Of a DNA stretch of 64,000 bases, positions 25,943-39,100 are shown one piece after another (position 1 is the stretch's first letter; each line of letters opens with the position of its first letter). The position numbers and the translations under genes are program-made. The notes beneath the pieces were generated by a model. It was not told where the DNA came from and searched no databases. It saw nothing but the letters and a program-made list of their open reading frames with translations. Source of the DNA: Tetrahymena thermophila SB210 (lineage: Eukaryota > Ciliophora > Oligohymenophorea > Hymenostomatida > Tetrahymenidae); the NCBI RefSeq assembly GCF_000189635.1, contig NW_002476350.1, forward strand, positions 187,255-251,254, given 5' to 3'.

Positions 25943-28900
25943 ATGGACGTAGAAAACAGTCAATACTTTTTGAGTTAATAATTTGCAGTTCACACTTAAG
26001 GTGCTCGTTGCGTTGATGTGAATAATAATGTGTTAATTAGCGGTTCAACAGATAAAACTGTCAAAATTTATTCTTTTATAGATAATAAATATGAAATGAT
26101 ATCCGATGTTAATTTCTTTGATGACTATGTCTACTCTGTCAAGGTTAATCTCAAAGGAGATGGTAATTTATTGATAATTCTCCTAAAGAATTTATAAAAA
26201 TGTCATAGAATTTAAGTTTTAAGGAAATTTTAAATTATATTATAGGATTTTTCGTAGGTTCTAAAGATACTCACATTTACGTTTTAGATATAACTGGCAG
26301 TCCTTCTACAACTTTATCTGGCCATACAGGACCAGTAAATTAATATATTCTGAATACTTTTGATCAAAGAAAGCTACTATTTTCGAATATGCAAAATAAT
26401 CGAATTTATTAGTTGATATTAGGATTAAAAATTATTTATTTTCTTTTAAACATAGCAACAAATATATAATAAATTTAAATATTAATTCTAAAATATAGAT
26501 TTTTTATATGATTTTGTTAAAAATAGGTTTGTAGTTTTTCCCAAATAGACAACGATACTTTAGTTAGCGGAAGTTGGGATGGAACTGCAAGAATTTGGGA
26601 TCTTAGAGAAGGCAAAGAAGTTAGAAAGTTTGAAGGTCACTCCCATGCAGTTACTGTATTGGGTGTTATGCATTTAGACTTATTAGTTACAGGTTCTTAA
26701 GATAAGAATCTTAACTTTTTCAGAATCAGCACAGGTGAAAAGATTAGAACAGTTAAAGAAGCTCATACTGATATTATTAGACAAATAGCTTTTATTGAAG
26801 ATGTTGGTTTTTTGAGTGCTTCAAATGATGAATTATTAAAATTATGGACATTTGATGGTGATTTGATGTAATAATTAACTGGACACACTGCTTTCGTATT
26901 TACATGCGCTTGTTTAAGTTTTGGAAAATATGTTTCTGGAAGTGATGACTAATCTATCAAAATATGGAATGATTCAACTAACATCCAATCTATTTTGCAT
27001 CCAGGTACTGTTTGGAGTGTAACAGTTAATAATAGAAACCATGACATTATCACTGCTTGCTCTGATGGTTCAGTTAGAGTTTTTACAACTGATCCTTCAA
27101 GAAAAGCACCAGCTATAGAAATTGAAGATTTTGAGAAAAATGCTACTGTTTCTAATGCCAAAGGTCCCTAAGGACTTCCTCCCGATGAGTTAGCAAAGCT
27201 TCCTGATGTAAGCTAATTAAATTAATTCCAAGGAAAGAAAGAAGGCGAGCTTAAAATTTTCAAAAACGGAGGAGTTCCTGAAGCATATTCATGGAAATAA
27301 GCAGAATAAAGATGGGAAAAAATTGGTGAAGTTTTGTCAAGTAAAATACTTGATTTTATTGTTTTTTTCTCAATATTTTTTTAAAAAAAGCTATTCCTAA
27401 AAAAACTTATCACGGAGATGAATTTTTCGCCGCAGGAGATTATGATTATATTTTTGATGTAGAAGATGATAGCGGATTCACAAAGAGCATTCCTTTTAAT
27501 GAAGGTGATAATCCTATGGAAGCAGCAGAAAAATATTGTGCAAGAGAAGGTATTTTTATTTGAATCATATCAAATTATATTAGATCAAATTTTCAAGAAC
27601 TGATTCCTTAGTGTAGTGGTTATCACGTCAGTCTAACACACTGAAGGTCCCGAGTTCAAACCTCGGAGGAATCATTTTTTTATTTTATTAAAAATTTATA
27701 TGCAATTTTAAAATTAAGTCAATTAGAAAAAGCTATTTAAATAAAAATTATATTCATTAATTAAAACCTTTTTCTTAATTAATTTTTAGATTAGAAAAAT
27801 AAATAAAATATTTAAACATAAAAAATAAATTTAAATTAAAAAAAAATATGATTTTAGCCTAATGTTTTTTAAAAAATTTTTAAAACTTAAGCAAAATAAT
27901 TCAATGAGAAAATTCAAATTAATCTAAAATTTAATTTATTTAGATAATAAAAAGAATGCATTTAATATTTAAATCTATTTTGATGTTAATATTTTTTAAA
28001 AATAAAACTATTTCTTCAAAAAAAAGAAATATTTTCTTAAAAAATGTTTTATTGAATTTTTTTCAAATTATTTGATTATTTTAATTTATTTATTATTTAA
28101 ATAATAGGAATAAGTAGAGCAAATATTGAGCAAATTAGATAATTCTTAATGAAAAATACTAAATATCATTAAAATTAGGGCAATTAAAAAAAACCATAGT
28201 AAAATATTTATGCATAGCAATAGGTTTAGTAATAGAATAAGTCTAGCATTTACTTCCCTCTCAATCAATTTTAATATTATGAATAAAAGAATTTGGAGGG
28301 ATTAAAAAAGAAGGTGCTTGAATTTAACGAAGCATTAAAGGCTGAAAACCATCCTCTTCACTTGGTGGAAAAGCAAGTAATTTATTTCAACACAATGATT
28401 GACATGCTTGAAAAGACAAATATGTATCATACTTCTCGTCTCAACTACAATGAAATGGAAGTATTTACAGTCAAGCTGATTAACTGGCCAAAGTAATATA
28501 TGCTTCCTATATTTGACTTATTCCGTATATTCGCTCTTCACCCTTAATCTGATGCTCTCTTTAGTGGTGTAGACTCTGGGCTTCATTATTTTACAGTTAT
28601 TTGCGGAGGTTTGATGTCTGAAGAAAATAACGATGTCACCAAAAATGTTATCTTAAAGATTCTTGTCAACTTATTTAACCAAACTTCAGGACGTTATGGA
28701 ATCTACAAGCACCATAAGTTTATAATTGAGTGTATTCAGAGATTAAGAGATAACTAGAATGCTAATTTGCAAACTACATTAGCTACTCTTATGTTTAACA
28801 TCTCTGCTGAATACATCAACAACTAGAATCACTCTGTTGACGCTGTTACTGCTTATGTTAATGAAATAATTTTCTTGATCTAAAAAGAAAAAAATGCTGA

Positions 28901-29057
28901 AAATCTATTAAAGTATTTAATTGCTTGTGGTAATTTTGCTTTAAAATCTGCCAACACAGCTAAACCACTTATTAAAATTGGTTTATCTTTTTACTAACCT
29001 TAGATCAATGATGCTAAAATAAATGAATGCTTAAACGATTTAAAGAGCATTCTATGA
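25943..29057 (+). CDS. PLAA/Doa1/Ufd3-like ubiquitin-binding WD40 protein, 743 aa
   Basis: Cofactor of the Cdc48/p97 segregase in ubiquitin homeostasis, by family. Four introns (26163-26245, 26335-26526, 27341-27390, 27550-28107) leave 2232 nt, exactly 744 codons with TGA. Three domains in family order. First, a WD40 propeller over about residues 1-310, with repeats such as LVSGSWDGTARIWDL, VSGSDDQSIKIW and GSVRVF. Second, a PFU ubiquitin-binding domain (about 340-450) with GELKIFKNGGVPEAYSW, RWEKIGEV and YDYIFDVEDDSG. Third, after a short Gln-rich linker, a helical PUL domain to the C-terminus that binds Cdc48 (begins FPLNQFQYYEQKNLEG; ends NECLNDLKSIL). Length sits between yeast Doa1 and human PLAA. 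The 558-bp last intron, between PFU and PUL coding parts, contains a tRNA gene on the same strand. Confidence 0.94.
27602..27674 (+). tRNA. tRNA-Val (anticodon AAC)
   Basis: A 73-nt cloverleaf. The acceptor stem GATTCCT pairs with AGGAATC, and the discriminator is A. The D arm has GTG...CAC and the AGTGGTTAT loop. The anticodon stem TCAGT pairs with ACTGA around loop CTAACAC, giving anticodon AAC. The T arm is CCGAG-TTCAAAC-CTCGG. A run of seven T follows immediately, a pol III terminator. No tRNA intron is needed. It lies wholly inside the last intron of the PLAA-like gene in the same orientation. Confidence 0.95.
27675..27681 (+). terminator. Pol III terminator of tRNA-Val
   Basis: A run of seven T directly after the discriminator base of the tRNA, the usual RNA polymerase III stop signal. 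Confidence 0.7.
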
Positions 29058-30135
29058 TTAAATTAATAAATATTATTTATATTTGACATTTTATTGAATC
29101 GTATTTCATATTTATTATTCTCACCAATAACTAACACAAAATTAATATAAGATCTTCTTTATATAACTGACTTATTTTCATTTATATCTTATTTAGCTAA
29201 TTAGCGAAAAATTCTCCTATTTATTTTTCTTAATTTGCTTTATAAAAGTTTAAAATATTTTTATTTTTAAGAATAAAAAACCAAGCTTTTATAAAAAATT
29301 TTATTCAATAACTTTTGTTTTAATATAAAATCTTGTATTGGAAAGGAAAAACATCTAAATTGTTTAGTAAAACATTGCAAACAGTTTTAAAAAAATTTTA
29401 TTTTAGACTAGAGAGTTAGTTTTAAAATTATCAACATCTGTCTAACTATATTAATTAAATGTTTAAAATTAAAAAATTTTTTTATTTATTACAATAAATT
29501 TTTTAAATATTTGATCTTGTAGAAAATATGTTATCAATAAGTTTAATAATAATATGTGTTCAAAGAGAAAATCACTTTTTTTTAATGATAATCCTATAAG
29601 AAATGTTTTTTACGTTTAAGAAATTGATTTTTAAAATTTAGATATTTTTATTTAATAATTAAAAATATTTATTTTTTAAAATTGTGATCTAAAATTATAA
29701 AAAAATATATTTTTTGTAGATTTTGAAAGTAAATATAAAGTTTATTTAATTTTAATTTTATATAAATTATTTCAAAAATCTATATCATTTTTTTTTCTAA
29801 CATAGTTGACAAATATAAATACTAATTTTTATTTTACATTGTAAAATGAATTGATTATTCTTGTAAAAAATGGGAGGAAAATAATTTTAAACTTTACTTT
29901 TCATATAAAAAGATTCTATTATTTTACAATTTAAAAACAAAATAAAATATTGACATTAATAAGTTAGGTCTAATTTTATCTATTTTTTACTATTAATTTA
30001 CAGTAAATTTTAATTTTTAATTTATAATTCCTGCATAAATAGTAATTTCTTAGTATAATTGAATGTAAAGACTTTAACAAAAGACTTACTATCAAGTTTG
30101 TTTATTTAAAATTATTTGATTTTAATTAAGTAAAT
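29058..30135. other. AT-rich intergenic region between PLAA-like gene and channel array
   Basis: Convergent gap (plus gene on the left, minus gene on the right). It holds both 3' ends and no recognised feature. Confidence 0.5.
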
Positions 30136-33100
30136 TCATATTTATTTTTTAACTTAGTAGAATTATGGTACACTCTGGTGATGATCAATTCTTCTCATAC
30201 TGTTAAATAACTCTTCTTAGGATAAAATTTAATTTTCAACCATTTAATTCTAGCTATCTTTGCTACCTTAAATTATAGAATCACCATGATTATTTTTAAC
30301 CAAATCCTAAGATTATTTTTATTAATTTTAAATCTGATTTTATTATTTCTAATCTTCGTTTTTATTTATAAATTTCATTTGATTTGAATTATCTTGTGTG
30401 CAAGAGGATTCATTTTTCTTAGAATCTTTAAATGATTAATATCTGCTCTTTATTTGGTTTTTAAATTACTAAATAATTTTAGAAGTGCTTTCATTCTTTT
30501 AGACTTCTTAAATTTATTTTTATATTGCAAGACTCTCAGTCAATTTACTAAATATTTCTTCCTTTTTTGCTTTATTCATTTTTAAAATGGTCAGTTCAGT
30601 TTTCCAATCAAAATACCTGCTATACTTTGGATTAAGCTAATTTATTTATAAAATATTAAAAATTACATATTTAATATAACTAAATTACCATAATGTCATA
30701 GCTTAAGCTTCCACTGACAGGTTTTTCTGAATAATCTAAATCTAAGTTTTCATCAAGTTTGTTTTTGATAACTTAATCAATATCTTTTTTCTTATTTATA
30801 AATCTTTATTTTCTAATATCAGAAACTTCTTTTTCTATATAATATTCTTAAAGCAATGAAAGCTCTTGCAACTATCTTATTGAGTAAACTAAAATAAAAT
30901 GATTTAAATAGTTTGAAAAAAAAACTATCTTACTTTGATATATAGATTGGGAGTCAAATGGTTAATTCTTGATTTGTGAATCTTCATTTAATTTAACTTT
31001 ACGTTAAATTTTATATTTACTGATATAGCTCAGGTACTTTAAGAATCTTTTAATTCTTCTTCTTAAATAGTAGCAAGAAAATAAAACTGCATAAGTGATG
31101 GTGCTTATTTTCATAAAATATGAACCTTATGATTAAAAGTTTTAAGGTGCAAAAGTAGGTATCCGATTAATTTTATTTTACTAATTAAATTAAGAGTAAT
31201 TCAAATCTGTGTTTTACAGATATACTTCAAAAAATATTCTTTTGTTCACATAAGTCATTACCAAAAATAGAAGGCTTGTTAGAATTGCATAAAAATTGAA
31301 AGCCATGAAAGCATTAGATATTTTACTGTTGTACTAATAAGATTCTTTCCTGCAATGCCTAAATACTTTATTTAATTTTTTTAATAATTATTAGCTAAAA
31401 ATAGGATTTACTGTAATATTTTTCAAAGTATATGTGAAATGTCAAGAACAAAAAAGTGATAAAATAGAAAAACGGCATTCCAAATCCAAAGAACATAGAT
31501 ACACATAAATATTCAAAAACATCAGAGTAAGAATTAGCAATTTCAAACTCAGGACCTTAATGCATATTTATGTAATCAAAATTTGTTTTTTAAAAAGTCT
31601 CTGTTTTTTTCTTTTTGCATTTATGATCTATGAGTAATCGAATCCTATTTTTTAAAATAAATATAAATTAATTTTGCTTAAAAATAAACTTAAGATGATT
31701 GATTACATTTTAAATAACAGAAATAATTATTTTAAAAAAATAAAAATCATTTTTAAAAAATTTAATTAAAAAAGTGAATAAATAAATAAATAATTTACTT
31801 TCTGTAAATTAAATAGATGATATTGTAAATAATGTAAAGGGCTATTTTTATGAGATAGTGAATGCAAAAGAACATTCCTACATTCCTAAACCACTCAGGT
31901 GAAAAATCAATATAGTTTCCAAAATTACTGTTGCTTTAACTATTCTCTCCATTTAAAGAGAATTTATTTACAACGTAGTACATTCCAATCTAATTAAAAA
32001 AATGTTTAATTAAAATAATTTGCTTAAATTAATCTTACGTTTGTTCCTATTTTAAATAAAGATAATAGCTAAAAAAGAGAAATATCTTTAGATATTCTAT
32101 CTGATACTTTATAACTTTTGACACACAACTTAATTAATTTAGTTGATAACACGCATGATATATTGACTATCAGCATTATTAAGAAAGGATATAATTTTTT
32201 TAATTATGTCGCCTTGTAAATTTGTAAACAGGTTTCATTATTTGAAAACTCATTGTTTGAACAAAAACAATACACTTAATTTGGATCTAGAGGTTACTAA
32301 AGTAGTACACTTTCATTATCTGACCTGTGTCCAAAGCAATTTAAAGTAGGAGAAAAAATATTGAATATTTGCCTTAAAACATCTCCATACTTTATTAGTA
32401 AAATTGCTATTTATAATTCAATATATTAGTAAAATTAATCCTTAAAGAATCAATCTTACTTATTAAGCTCAAAATAAGAGGTATCAAGAGAGTAACTATT
32501 AAGCATAATGTTGACATAAGTTATCCAACAAAGAGATTTTACCAAATTAATACATCTGGACTTGCAGATTTGAGTATGAACAAAACATTCTACTTCAAGT
32601 GAAATTTTGAAAATTAAAATTTTTTTGAGCAGCATTATATAAAAAGATATAGAAATTATTTTAAGTAATACCCAACCATGGTTTCTTACATAATAAAAAT
32701 TGCTCTATCTCGCTAATGCTTTGCCTCAAATGTTACAAAAGCTTTAGATGAATGTGAATATTTATTAAATTCGATTTTACTAATTTATTCTTTAAGTTTC
32801 TCGATATTTGATTTCTTTTTAATAATATCCATTAAGTCATTATAGCATTCTTTCTTTGTTTTAGGATTGTTAACAAAATCAAATATTTTTCTTAGCTAAT
32901 CTATTTATATTTTATAGATTCCATTTCCTAATCCCAACTTATCAGGATCATATTTGTTTATAAATCTAATCACTTTATTTTTCATACTTTCTTAATACTT
33001 TTTAAGAACTAAGTCTCTTTAAATAAAACATTCAGGAAGAGCCATTTTGACATCAATTATTTTAATTTCTTTTTATGAGTTTTCTTAAGTGTATTCGTTC

Positions 33101-35046
33101 AAAGTCTATTGATTTATGTAGTTTATATTTAATTAATTTCTTGTCAATTTGTGTAATATTTTGTGACTTTCAATTTACGCAATAAATTTTGATCAAAATT
33201 AATTTTAAGTAAAATTTTTCTAATTGAAATTTTAGAAGTGTAAGTAAGCTGACTTAAAACTAATTAAGATAATTTTAATTCATTGAATAAGAAAATTAAT
33301 TTCAAATTACTCTTTAGAGATGCAACCAAAGTAGTTCTTGAGTCCAATTAAAGTGCATCTTAGGTATGCTTTAAATTTCTAGTGTATACTTTTAAACCAG
33401 TGTAATTTTCTTTTTTATTCTATTCTTAATCCTCTTATTGATAAACAACTGGCTGTTATTTAATAATATTTAAATTTTTGAAACTATAATTAATTAATTA
33501 ATACTGAATGAAGAATAACAAACAAAGTATTATTCCAAAAGTCTATAAAAGAATAACAGCAACAGATGCTTGATAGTTAGATGTAGGGATACCAAAAATA
33601 TCCACATTTTAATTTCTACAAGGAGCAGAAATGAACATATTTTACTGTTTAAGATTATTCACACAACTATCATTAAGATCAAACATATTTAAAACCTCAA
33701 TTGAGCTTATTTAGCAAGCATTTTTATTTTAGCATCTACTGTAAATGTTTTTAAATGTTGTTTAAGTATTTATATCACTTTTCAAGCAGTCAACTTCAAC
33801 TTTTTCTAATTATATGAACTCACAACCGTAAAAGCTTGAAGTATCTTAAGGACTTGCTATAATAAATAATATTTATTGGTAAATTAAGAAATATATTTCC
33901 GAATTAAAATACATACTTAATCCTATTTGAGCAAATTAAAAGTCTAAAACTCCTTGTGAGCATTTTAAATCTATTGTCTAATCTAATGATTTATTCACAA
34001 TCAGCATGTCACATTGCCAAAATTCTTAATAATTTTTATAGATGAAAAGCTTAAAGTTAACAATTATATACTAATTTAATAGTTTTACTGTAGCCAATAC
34101 CTGCTATTGTAGGGTAAAGTAAGAACACTTAGAAGTCATTTATGTATTCGTATTTTTAGTCTTTACTAACTTTAATTTTTGGAAAAGTATTTTTGAGATT
34201 AAATATTTTTGAAAAATTTAAAGTAAATAAAATTACTTTTTGCACAAATATAAAATGAAGGTAAACCCAAGATAAATAATATAAAAAATAAGCACAAGAA
34301 GCTTTTGATTTGATTGAGATACAATAGACTTGAAAGTGAAAGCTAATCTGTATCGTTATTTTTTGATCTCCAGCAAAAAAAGTTAGTTTCTATTTTAGCT
34401 GAGCAAATCGATTCTAAAAGTCTATACCTTCTTTATTTATTTAACTTTGGGTCGTTTTTTAAGTAATGCTTCTATTTAATCTATTTATTACATTCATTTA
34501 AGTCAACTTTCAATTGCTACTAAGATAAATCTACATCTAGCTATAAAAATAATTAGGTTCTAATCAGCTAAATTCTAAAAATCATACATCTAATTACTAA
34601 AATGCTTCTCCCTAGTAAGTCATACTTCTCAGTTTAAATTGGTCAAGGGATTAAACTCTTTATATCTCATGAAGTATATCCCTGTGTGTTTACAAACTTT
34701 TAGAAGTTAAATTTACATGTAAATAAAAATAATTAATTATTTACTTCTCCTTCTCAGGTTATAGCTAAAAATTCAAATCATTTCCATATTATATTGCACC
34801 TTTTAGAGTATCATTTTCTTAAAGATTTCTGCTTTGAGATTTACACTTTTCTTCCTCTAAATGTATTTCAATCTTATCAGATTCCTGTACAGTAAATTAC
34901 TTGTGCGTATTCCCTATTTATTTAAAGTAAATATATGTGTTGTATGCTAATAAAAATAATAATGAGAGAATACTTATTTCAGAATAGCATGACTCTTAAT
35001 CTTCTTCATCTATACATTTTTGTCTTAGTTTAACTAAAATAGCCAT
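30136..35046 (-). CDS. OSCA/TMEM63/CSC1-like multi-pass channel, array copy 1
   Basis: Probable mechano- or osmosensitive cation channel of the OSCA/TMEM63 group; function inferred. A dozen or so exons. Start MAILVKLRQKCIDEED at 35046. In order: a Gln-rich cytosolic N-terminus; CWRSKNNDTDQLSL; a first hydrophobic helix (FLCLFFILFILGLPSFYICA); a Cys-rich segment with at least ten cysteines (WQCDMLIV, SFYGCEFIQLEKVEVDC, ISAPCRNQNVDIFG) that is probably extracellular; a second helix; a cytosolic loop containing KAFVTFEAKHQRDRA; and the family motif ASPDVLIWQNL. Several helices follow, then NYIDFSPEWFRNVG, then GPEFEIANSYSDVF with FGFGMPFFY, and further helices. The Gln-rich cytosolic tail ends RRIDHHQSVPQF plus a few residues before TGA. 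Rough size 1,200 residues. I traced most exons and saw no broken frame. Closest in detail to copy 5. Confidence 0.75.
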
Positions 35047-36115
35047 TCACTGACTGTATTCACTTTGACTTTTAATTAATTAATTAAATATCTATTTATT
35101 AATTGAATTATTAGTTAATTAATTAATCAATTAATATATTCTTAAATAAAATATATACTTTATTTAATTTCGAAATACATTATTAAATAATCAGGTAGGT
35201 ATATTTATTTCCTTGCAATATTCTAGCTAATTCGATATCATTAGTATTCATTAAAATATAATTTACTGCTATCTGATTTTTAAAGTAATTCTTCACTAAT
35301 TTCATTTATATTATTGTCATATGAACTATGATAAAATATTCCACAATTTATTTCTATATTTATCTATTTTAAAAACACAAACAAATCTATTTTGCATACA
35401 GATACATTTAAATAATTTTTATTCTAATTATTATATATGGATTTTCAATAATAACTAATTACTATTCTTTTTATATTTCAATTTTTTTAATAATTTATTT
35501 AGGAAGCTTTTCTATAAATATGCAATTTTTTATAAATTATTTGAAAAAAATATGATAAAGAAACTAATAAAATAATAAATATCAAATTTAATACTGTGGT
35601 TTCTCAAAACCTATAACTTACTTTTAATCATCAAAAATTTACTATATTTGAAATTAAAAATGAAGATTTAAAAAATTACTGAAGATGAGATAAGTGGTTA
35701 CAATAGATAGATAAATAAATAAATATTAAATTCAAAATCATTTTACTTTTTATACAAAATTCTCATTTATTTTCATATATATTTGTTTCCTCGCTGCTGC
35801 TTTGATTTTTCTGCTTTAATAGGTTTAGATACTTTATAAATTAATATTATGCGTACTAAAATTATGGACCTTTATTTTGTGGAATTTTTTCATTTATAAT
35901 ATGTGAATTTGCTATAAAGGTTGATAAAAAAATTAAAAAATAGAAAGTGTAAAATTAGCTTAAAATCATAAAAATTAAATGAAATATCACCATCTGTATG
36001 TATGTACCTACATAGTTCGTGATATTATAATTACAGGATTAGCAATATTAATGAAGATATTTGTAGTTAATTTGTGAAAGATATTAATATATTTATAATT
36101 TTTTATTAAATAAAA
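35047..36115. other. Intergenic spacer between array copies 1 and 2
   Basis: AT-rich spacer. No lysozyme remnant and no recognised feature; a somewhat less A/T stretch near 35,780-35,920 has no convincing reading. Confidence 0.45.
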
Positions 36116-39100
36116 TCAATTAAGTTTATTTAAATTTATCTAATTAATATTAAGCAAACTCATATTTTTAATAGTATTTTAATCGAATTATAGGACAGTA
36201 TGGTGATGATCAATTTTTTTTATACTTTTAAACAGATTTTCATAAGACAAAATTTCATTATCAATAATTTCATTTTGGATGTCTTTAATAGCTTAAATTG
36301 TTAAGTCATCTTCATTATAATTTTTAACTTGATTCTATTATTTTTCTTATTACTATGTTTCATTTTATTACTTTTCATCTTCACTTTTACTTACTAAGTA
36401 TATTCTATTTTAATTATTTTCTGTTTAATTGGTTATTTCACTTTTTTTAGAGTCTTTAAAAGATTAAAATCTATTATTTATTTGTCTTTTTAATTACTAA
36501 ATAATTTTACAAGCACTTTAATTATTTTAGACTACTTAAATTTATTTTTTTACAGCAACACTTTGAGTTAATTAACTACAAATTTCTTCTTTCCTTGCTT
36601 TATTCACTTTAAAAATAATCAAGTCAGTTTTCCAATCGAAATACCTGCTATAATTTTGATTCAACTAATTTATTAATTTAATTTAATTTATAAAAATAAA
36701 ATTTATAATAAAATTAAATTACCATAATATCATAGTTTAAACATCCACTCACAGGTTTTTCTGAATAATCTAAATCTAAGTTTTCACCAAGTTTAATTTC
36801 TTTTACTAAATCAATTTCTTTTTTCTTATCTATAAATCTTTACTTTCTAATATCAGAAACCTCTTTTTCAATATAATATTCTTAAAGTAATGAAAGTTCT
36901 TGTAACTATCTTATTGAATAAACTAAAATAAAATTAAATTATTTAAATAGCCTGATGATTAATTGATTTAGTTACATTAATAGAGAGGTTTATAATTAAA
37001 AGGTAGTTTTTTTATTTGAGAGTCATCATTAGATTTAGCCTTTCGTTTAGCATCATATTTGCTAATGTAGCTTAGGTATTGAAAGAAAGTTTTTATTTTT
37101 TCTCTAAAATAAAAGCAAAAAAATAAAATTGTATAAGTGTAGGTGCTTATTTTTATAAAATATGAGCCTTATGATTAGAAGCCTTAATCGTTAAAAACAG
37201 GAATCTGATTAGTTTAATCTTATGATTTAAATTAAGAGTTATCCAAATCAGTATTTTCTAAATATATCTCATAAAATATTCTTTTATTGAGATACGTCAA
37301 AGTTAAAAATAGAAGGCCAGTTAAAATAGCATAAAATTAAAACACCATAAAATTTTCAGATATTTAACTGTTGTATTAATATGATTCTTTCCTGCAATGC
37401 CTAAATACTAATATTAAATTATTTTTATAATTAATTATAACTCAAAAAAAGAATTTACTGTAATATTTTTCAAAGCCTATGTGAAACACCAAGAACAGAA
37501 ATGTAATGAAATAGAAAAATGGCATTCCAAATCCTAAAATCATTGATACAAATATATATTCGAAAACTTCAGAGTAAGAACAAGCAATTTAAAATTCAGG
37601 TCCTTAATGCAGGTGTATATAATCAAAATTTGTTTTTTAATATGTTTGAGCTTTTTTCTTTTAGCACTTATGATCTATCAGCAATCTAATCCTATTTATT
37701 TTTCAAAATAAAAAGAAAGAAATTAATTTATTAATTATTAAAATTTAAAGCAAAAAATAATTAATAATTTTTAAAATAAATAAATAAAAATGTTTTAGAA
37801 TTTAAAAAATTAGATAAAAAACCTACTTTCGATAGATTAATGAGGTCATATTTTAAATAATATAAAGGGATATTCTGATAAGATAGTGGATACAAAAGAA
37901 CATTCCTACATTCCTGTACCATTCAGGTGAAAAATCTACATAATTGCCAAAACCATTTTTATCTTAATTATTATTTTTATTTGCTGGTAATTTATTTACA
38001 AAGTAATATATTCCCAACTATTTATAAAATAAAAAAACTTTTTAAATATTAATTAATAATTTGCTTAAATTTTACATTTGTTAGTATTTTAATAAAAACT
38101 AATAACTAAAACAGGACATTATCTTTATTAATTTTATTCTATAGATTTGATTTTTTGACACACAATTTTACTAATTTGACCACTAAAATGTGCGCTATAT
38201 TGACTATCAATATTATAAAAAAAGGATATAACTTTTTTAATTAAGTCACTTAGTATATTTAGAAACAGTTTTAATCATCTGAAAATGCATTGTTTGAACA
38301 AAAACAATACACCTAGTTTAGATCTAAAGGCTATTAAAATAATACATTTTAATTAGCAGACCTGTATTAATAGCAATTTATTGTTGGAGAAATCATTTTA
38401 AAAAATATTCTAAGATTATCCGCATATCTTATTATTATAACAGCTATTTATTTATGATAGAATATATAATTGTTAAATAATTTTCTTTGAATTAAAAAAT
38501 ATTACCAAATAAGAGGAAAATAAATGGTACCAAGAAATAAACAAATAAACGTAATAATTAAGTGAATAATCCAACAAAAAGGTTTTTCCAAATTAATACA
38601 TCCGGACTTACAGGTTTGCTTATTATCAAGACATTCTATTTCAAATGAAATTTAGAAAATTAAAACTTTTTTGAGCAGCATTATATGAAAAAATATAGAA
38701 ACGACTTTAAGACATATCCCACCATTGTTTCTTGTATTATAAAAAATGCTCTATCGCGCTAGTTCTTAGTTTCAAATGTTACGAAAGCTTTTGATGGATG
38801 TGAATATTTATCAAATTCTATTTTACTAATTTATTCTTTAAGTTTCTCAATTTTTTATTTTTTATCAATGATATCCATTAAATCTTTATAACATTTTTTC
38901 TTTGTTTTAGGATTGCTAATAATATCAAATATTTTTCTCAATAAATCTATCTATATTTTATTGATTCCTTACCCTAATTTCAAGCTATCAGGATCGTATT
39001 CATTTATGAATCTAATAACTTTATTTTCTATCCTCTCTGTGTATTTTTTAAGAATTAAGTCTCTTTAAATTAAGCATTCAGGAAGAGCCATTTAGATGTC

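Noticed and set aside
28293-28496. 67-codon plus-strand frame
   Set aside because: It is the start of the PUL domain of the PLAA-like gene; the frame continues on both sides once TAA/TAG are read as Gln.
30136-35046. Alternative reading near 32,580-32,640 giving a Cys-rich ICKSRCINL peptide
   Set aside because: Counting the A-run correctly puts the frame on ASPDVLIWQNL followed by a hydrophobic helix, matching the channel family and copy 4.
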